A DNA stretch of 17,137 nt from Ruminococcaceae bacterium UBA5891 (GTDB lineage: Bacteria > Bacillota > Clostridia > Oscillospirales > Acutalibacteraceae), in the NCBI GenBank assembly GCA_002431945.1, contig DJET01000052.1:15573-32709 (forward strand), in the 5' to 3' direction. The translations under genes and the position numbers were made by a program. Each line of letters starts with the position of its first letter. Position 1 is the first letter of the stretch. Under the pieces are notes generated by a model. That model did not search any database, was not told the DNA's origin, and saw only the letters and a program-made list of their open reading frames with translations. Below are positions 13,550 to 17,137 of this stretch, in pieces.

Positions 13550-15256
13550 TTAAGCCGTTTTCGGCTCGGTTAAATACTCAACTGCGACACCTTTTCGGGT
13601 ATCTGCGACGATATTCGGTCTGCGAGATACCTCGGGTATCTCCACATATCCGACAAAGCGATAATAGATAACGATTCTCTGCGTTCGGTTTTTACCTTTG
13701 CCCTCTGTTTCGAAAACATCAATGTGGTCGATAAGTTCACGGAGCAGCGGTGCGGTCAGTCTGTCCATTCGCATAAACCTGCGGATTGCCGAAGTGAAAT
13801 TTTCGCGTTCCTGTTCGCGCTGTCCGCATTCGGAAAGCTTTTGACGGAGCATCTTTATTTTTGTTTTCAACTCCAATCTTTCCGTTTCATACTTGTGTGA
13901 CAACTGCATAAACCATTCGTCACTCACTTTGCCGACAGCGTTATCCTCATAAAGCTTTTCGTATAGGTGGGATACGGTATCGTTGCGAGCAATAGCTTTC
14001 TGAAGTTCTGCTTCGTCGTGCTTCTTTTCCTTCAAAAGCTCTTTATCGGTCTTTTGAGCAAGCAGTTCGGCGAAGGCTTCCTCATCCGCAGCCAAAAATT
14101 CCGCCATTCTCCGCAGTTCAAGTATTACCACCTGCTCAATGGCGTCTGCTCTGACATAGTGCCTTCCGGGACAGTTTCCTCGGTAATCCACCTTGTTATT
14201 TGCACATACAAAATAGTGAATGTCCTTGTTGATAGTATTCGTATGATGACGGAGCTTACCGTGACAATCGCCGCAGAACAGCAAATCGCAAAATATACTT
14301 TTCTCGCCGTTTTTCGGTTTTGGCGCACGGCGTTTTGTTTTGGCTATGAGTGTTTGTACCTTTTCAAAATCACCCCGTGCAATAATCGGCTCGTGAACAT
14401 CCTTGAATATTGCCCAATTCTCAGGATCGTTCGGAAGTCTTGTTTTGTTCTTGAAAGACTTTGAGCAGGTCTTAAAGTTGATTACATCACCGCAATATTC
14501 TTGCTGAGATAAAATCTTTTGAATTGTTGTCTTGCACCACTTGTACGGATTAGGCTGTGTTTTTTTGCCGCCTCTCGGCAGTCCTTTGCTTTGCCAATAC
14601 GCCATAGGAACAGGTATTTGTTTCTCCTGCAATATTCGTGCGATAGTTTCGTTGCCCTTGCCCTCAAGACACATTTTGAAAATGCTTTTTACCACCTCTG
14701 CCGCCTCCGGGTCGATAACCCACTTCTTTTTGTTTTCAGCGGATTTCATATATCCGTATGGCGGTTGAGATAAAGGCTCACCCATTGAACCGCGCAAACG
14801 ATGCGATGAACGAATTTTCTTAGATATATCCCGTGCATACATTTCGTTTAAGATGTTTTTGAAAGGGGCAATTTCACTCTCGCCCTCCTCGCTGTCTATT
14901 CCGTCATTTACGGCGATGAACCGAATATCGTGATCTGGAAAATACACATCGGTATAATTACCGACTGAAACATAATCTCGTCCGAGACGCGATAGGTCTT
15001 TTACCATCACGGCGTAGATATATCCCATTTCAATATCCGATATTAACTGCTGAAATCCCGGTCGGTTGAAATTTGTCCCTGTATATCCGTCGTCTACATA
15101 GAATTTTATATCGGTCAATCCTTTCTCTTTTGCCTTTTGCGAAAGCAGCGTTTTCTGATTGACGATCGAATTGCTTTCACCGTCCATTCCGTCATCACGG
15201 GACAAGCGGCAATAAAGCGCCGTTATCCCGATTTTGTTATTCTTTTTCGGCTGCAT
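13550..15256 (-). CDS. Large serine recombinase (integrase/resolvase family)
   Basis: A 568-residue site-specific recombinase that cuts and joins DNA through a catalytic serine. The resolvase domain covers about 9-155: ALYCRLSRDD with Ser19, and VKDLSRLGRDY (85-95) with active-site arginines. The recombinase domain follows (about 165-290, PPYGYMKSAENKKKWVIDPEA). Next are a zinc-ribbon (C328, C331, C351, C362), a coiled-coil region (about 395-480) and a C-terminal region ending RKGVAVEYLTEP, as in recombinases of clostridial transposons and conjugative elements (DUF4368-type end). The ATG at 15256 has AAGGAGG six bases before it; an ATG 33 bases upstream is less likely. Position beside tRNA-fMet fits an element-end integrase that inserts and excises the element. 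Confidence 0.94.
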   Translation of the reverse strand: MQPKKNNKIGITALYCRLSRDDGMDGESNSIVNQKTLLSQKAKEKGLTDIKFYVDDGYTGTNFNRPGFQQLISDIEMGYIYAVMVKDLSRLGRDYVSVGNYTDVYFPDHDIRFIAVNDGIDSEEGESEIAPFKNILNEMYARDISKKIRSSHRLRGSMGEPLSQPPYGYMKSAENKKKWVIDPEAAEVVKSIFKMCLEGKGNETIARILQEKQIPVPMAYWQSKGLPRGGKKTQPNPYKWCKTTIQKILSQQEYCGDVINFKTCSKSFKNKTRLPNDPENWAIFKDVHEPIIARGDFEKVQTLIAKTKRRAPKPKNGEKSIFCDLLFCGDCHGKLRHHTNTINKDIHYFVCANNKVDYRGNCPGRHYVRADAIEQVVILELRRMAEFLAADEEAFAELLAQKTDKELLKEKKHDEAELQKAIARNDTVSHLYEKLYEDNAVGKVSDEWFMQLSHKYETERLELKTKIKMLRQKLSECGQREQERENFTSAIRRFMRMDRLTAPLLRELIDHIDVFETEGKGKNRTQRIVIYYRFVGYVEIPEVSRRPNIVADTRKGVAVEYLTEPKTA

Positions 15257-15497
15257 TATTATCCTCCTTCCCGGCAGCCGTACAATCATATTCGGTGCTT
15301 ATTATATTACTTGTACCGGCAGACGGCAAATCTGCGAAATCGCTTGTAAGATAATTTTCAATGCTGTTGTTCAGCATAGTATTCTCTTTGGGTTCTTTGT
15401 AGTCAGGCTTTTGAAATCTCGACTCAACCACATATCTTACGCCGTTAATAACATATTCCTGCGGTGCGGCGCCAAAGCCTACAATAAACTTATTCAT
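15237..15497 (-). CDS. Small hypothetical protein overlapping the recombinase
   Basis: An 86-residue protein of no family that I recognise. The N-terminal half (NKFIVGFGAAPQEYVINGVRYVVESRF) looks like a short beta-strand domain; the C-terminal half is polar and acidic and ends EDNNAAEKE. The ATG at 15497 has AAGGAG five bases upstream. Its end overlaps the recombinase start by 20 bases, so the two are probably translated together. The start lies 9 bases after the ParB-like gene. A role with the recombinase, such as a directionality or accessory factor, is possible from position only. Confidence 0.7.
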   Translation of the reverse strand: MNKFIVGFGAAPQEYVINGVRYVVESRFQKPDYKEPKENTMLNNSIENYLTSDFADLPSAGTSNIISTEYDCTAAGKEDNNAAEKE

Positions 15498-15506
15498 AAA
15501 CACTCC

Positions 15507-16391
15507 TTATCTCGCGTCGCGGTTGTGCTGACGGTTATAGTATTGCTTGAACAGACTTATAGCGAGTTCGGATATTTGTTGAGGTGTAAAATCTTTCGGC
15601 ACATATTTGCGAATATCGTCCATCGGGATTTTCAGCTTTTCCACCTGATTGGGTTTAACCTCTGCCATAATTTCGGTTACAGTTTCGTAGTCAAGTTTGC
15701 CTTCTTCAAAAGCGGCGCGCATACGGCGAGCTTGTGCGTGGGATGGAAAGCTTTCCGTTTCATCAATGCGGTCAATAACATCTCTTTGTGCTTCTTCATT
15801 TAGAAAAGACAATTCATAAGCCGGGAGCATTTTCATCTTGCCGCTATCTAAATATTCTTGAAGTTCGGGAACGAGATAGGTCAAACGGATATATCGCTGT
15901 ATTTGTCTCGCAGAATCTTTTGAACTTTCAGCTATGGTTTCGTCACTTCTCAACTTCGCGCCATTATGGCACGAAGTTTTACCTTGATGCTTAATCGCAT
16001 CAAGTTTCATTCTGTAAGACCGTGCTTTTTCCATAAGGGATAGATTTTCACGCTGAAAGTTTGAATCTACCATTAAAATCGTGGCTTGATCTCGGTCGAT
16101 AAAATGAACAACCGCCGGGATCTCTTTCATTTCAAGAAGCTCGGCGGCGCGCACCCTGCGATGTCCCGATATGATTTCGTATTCATCGGGCTTATCCTCA
16201 AGCGGGCGGACGATAATGCGGTTTAGCAGTCCGTATTCTTTTATGCTTTCAACAAGCTCCGTCATCGACTCATCATCAAGCACCTTGTAGGGGTGGCTCT
16301 CAAATGGATGAAGCTTTTCAAGTTTAATGTTCATAAGCTTCGGTTTAGGTTCTTTTACTACCTTTTCGGCAGACATTTTCATTTCTTTCAT
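15507..16391 (-). CDS. ParB/Spo0J-like protein of the mobile element
   Basis: A 294-residue ParB-family DNA-binding protein. The ParB/sulfiredoxin-like N-terminal domain has HPFESHPYKV, the following IIVRPLEDKPDEYEIISGHRRVRAAELLE (ParB box GHRR at about 76-79), then DRDQATILMVDSNFQRENLS. A helix-turn-helix region follows, ending with RQIQRYIRLTYLVPELQEYLDSGK. Such proteins serve partition or regulation on plasmids and integrative elements. The ATG at 16391 (GAAAGGA upstream) fits family N-termini; an in-frame ATG at 16502, also with AAAGG before it, would add 37 odd residues (MKQTNKPRCRFNHIF...). It is the gene upstream of the small protein and recombinase on the same strand. Confidence 0.85.
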   Translation of the reverse strand: MKEMKMSAEKVVKEPKPKLMNIKLEKLHPFESHPYKVLDDESMTELVESIKEYGLLNRIIVRPLEDKPDEYEIISGHRRVRAAELLEMKEIPAVVHFIDRDQATILMVDSNFQRENLSLMEKARSYRMKLDAIKHQGKTSCHNGAKLRSDETIAESSKDSARQIQRYIRLTYLVPELQEYLDSGKMKMLPAYELSFLNEEAQRDVIDRIDETESFPSHAQARRMRAAFEEGKLDYETVTEIMAEVKPNQVEKLKIPMDDIRKYVPKDFTPQQISELAISLFKQYYNRQHNRDAR

Positions 16392-16584
16392 AAGTTCCTT
16401 TCTCTTGATTTTAATTTCTTTTTGTCTGCCGTTTCTGTTGTAGAAAATTGTATATATAAAAATATGATTGAAACGGCAGCGTGGTTTGTTTGTTTGTTTC
16501 ATAATTACTGCCTTTCAAAGAATTTGTTTGTGGGTGTTAATTGCCCGTTAAGGTCCGCGAATATATAAGCCGGTAAACAATATA

Positions 16585-17137
16585 CTATTTCGTCCTTTCA
16601 TAAGTTTTTCTTTCAATTTGGTATTCTTTGCTCAGTAAATCAATAAGCCGAGGCGACTTATTATAAATCTGCTCGGCTTGTTTTAATTTGCCTCTTACCG
16701 GCTTGATTTTTTCGGTTATGACCTTGCGCTCATCCTTGTACTGTTGTTTTTCTTCCGGTGTTTTTGCTCGACGACGCTTGTTATCGGTAAGGGCGCGGCT
16801 GCGTTCCAATTTGTTTATTTCCGCTTTGGTTGTGTCAATATAATTTTTGATATCTGTCATTGTATTGAGTTTTTCAGCTTGCAAAAAGCGGTATTCGCTA
16901 ACATACTTCTTTACATTGCGTACCTCATGCCGCAATTCAACATCTGCAATAACAAAATCTTTTACTGTCCTTGCTATTTCAAACAATGATAGGATGATAT
17001 AAAATACCGCGCTGACAAGTACCTTCGATGGATCTTTGGCGTGGTCTACGGTAAAATCAAGTTGGTTCATTAGTTTAATAATTGGTGCTTGCTTTGCCTT
17101 GTACGGTAAATGAGTGTTCCATTCGTCATAGAAGTAA
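16585..17137 (-). CDS. C-terminal part of a possible relaxase (runs off the window)
   Basis: An open frame on the minus strand with its stop at 16585 and no stop up to the window edge, so at least 183 residues are visible and the true start lies outside. The ATG at 17070 is internal to the frame: upstream codons read EWNTHLPYKAKQAPIIKL. The visible part has a hydrophobic stretch (VLVSAVFYIILSLFEIA), then a charged coiled-coil-like region (EINKLERSR, RRRAKTPEEKQQYKDERKVI, EKIKPVRGKLKQAEQI). This resembles the C-terminal helical end of relaxase/mobilization proteins in clostridial elements. The catalytic N-terminus is not in view, so the function is an inference from likeness and context. Confidence 0.55.
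   Translation of the reverse strand, partial: YFYDEWNTHLPYKAKQAPIIKLMNQLDFTVDHAKDPSKVLVSAVFYIILSLFEIARTVKDFVIADVELRHEVRNVKKYVSEYRFLQAEKLNTMTDIKNYIDTTKAEINKLERSRALTDNKRRRAKTPEEKQQYKDERKVITEKIKPVRGKLKQAEQIYNKSPRLIDLLSKEYQIERKTYERTK

Noticed and set aside
13967..14464. 165-codon plus-strand open frame inside the recombinase gene
   Set aside because: Antisense shadow; the minus-strand frame carries the recombinase domain and zinc-ribbon cysteines.
15234..15803. 189-codon plus-strand open frame over the small protein and ParB-like genes
   Set aside because: Antisense shadow without a ribosome site; both minus-strand genes have clear starts and family signals or coupling.

Overview
The window looks like a chromosomal segment of a spore-forming Clostridia member (Firmicutes), probably an anaerobic gut or rumen bacterium near the Oscillospiraceae/Ruminococcaceae. 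The reasons are a YunB-type sporulation gene, a Rex repressor, an rpmG-secE-nusG-rplK-rplA cluster, a cohesin/dockerin pair, Gram-positive Shine-Dalgarno sites and near-consensus sigma-A promoters. The family placement is an inference from gene content only.

Region 1 (1-1836, minus strand) is an A+T-rich toxin/immunity island beside a tRNA-Leu gene. A 191-residue protein joins a phage MuF/SPP1-gp7-like Cys/His motif to a complete barnase-type ribonuclease domain. Three barstar-like inhibitor genes follow on the same strand. Only the first keeps both acidic residues that barstar uses to plug the barnase active site; the other two have lost one of them. REP-like dispersed repeats lie beyond the island and recur at about 5.2-5.4 kb.

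Region 2 (1925-5160) holds tRNA-Leu(UAG) on the minus strand and, divergently, a plus-strand run: yunB-like, ligA and an alkyltransferase-like gene. A repeat-rich gap ends in a strong hairpin at 5486-5521.

Region 3 (5526-9483, minus strand) is one apparent operon with a consensus promoter. A secreted SH3/glucosaminidase protein ending in a dockerin comes first, then a membrane-anchored cohesin protein, then thiamine pyrophosphokinase, whose start overlaps the cohesin gene. The simplest reading is that the cohesin holds the wall hydrolase at the cell surface.

Region 4 (9516-13282) has rex (minus) and, from a divergent promoter, rpmG, secE, nusG, rplK and rplA. SecE is odd: the usual short domain is the C-terminus of a five-helix membrane protein. 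Two RNA sites resembling the ribosomal protein L1 binding site precede rplK and rplA, and a long structured leader precedes rpmG. rplJ and rplL do not follow rplA.

Region 5 (13320-17137) starts with initiator tRNA-fMet and its terminator. Minus-strand genes of an integrative or mobilizable element follow: a large serine recombinase, a small overlapping protein, a ParB-like protein and the C-terminal end of what may be a relaxase, running off the right edge. The tRNA end probably marks one border of this element.
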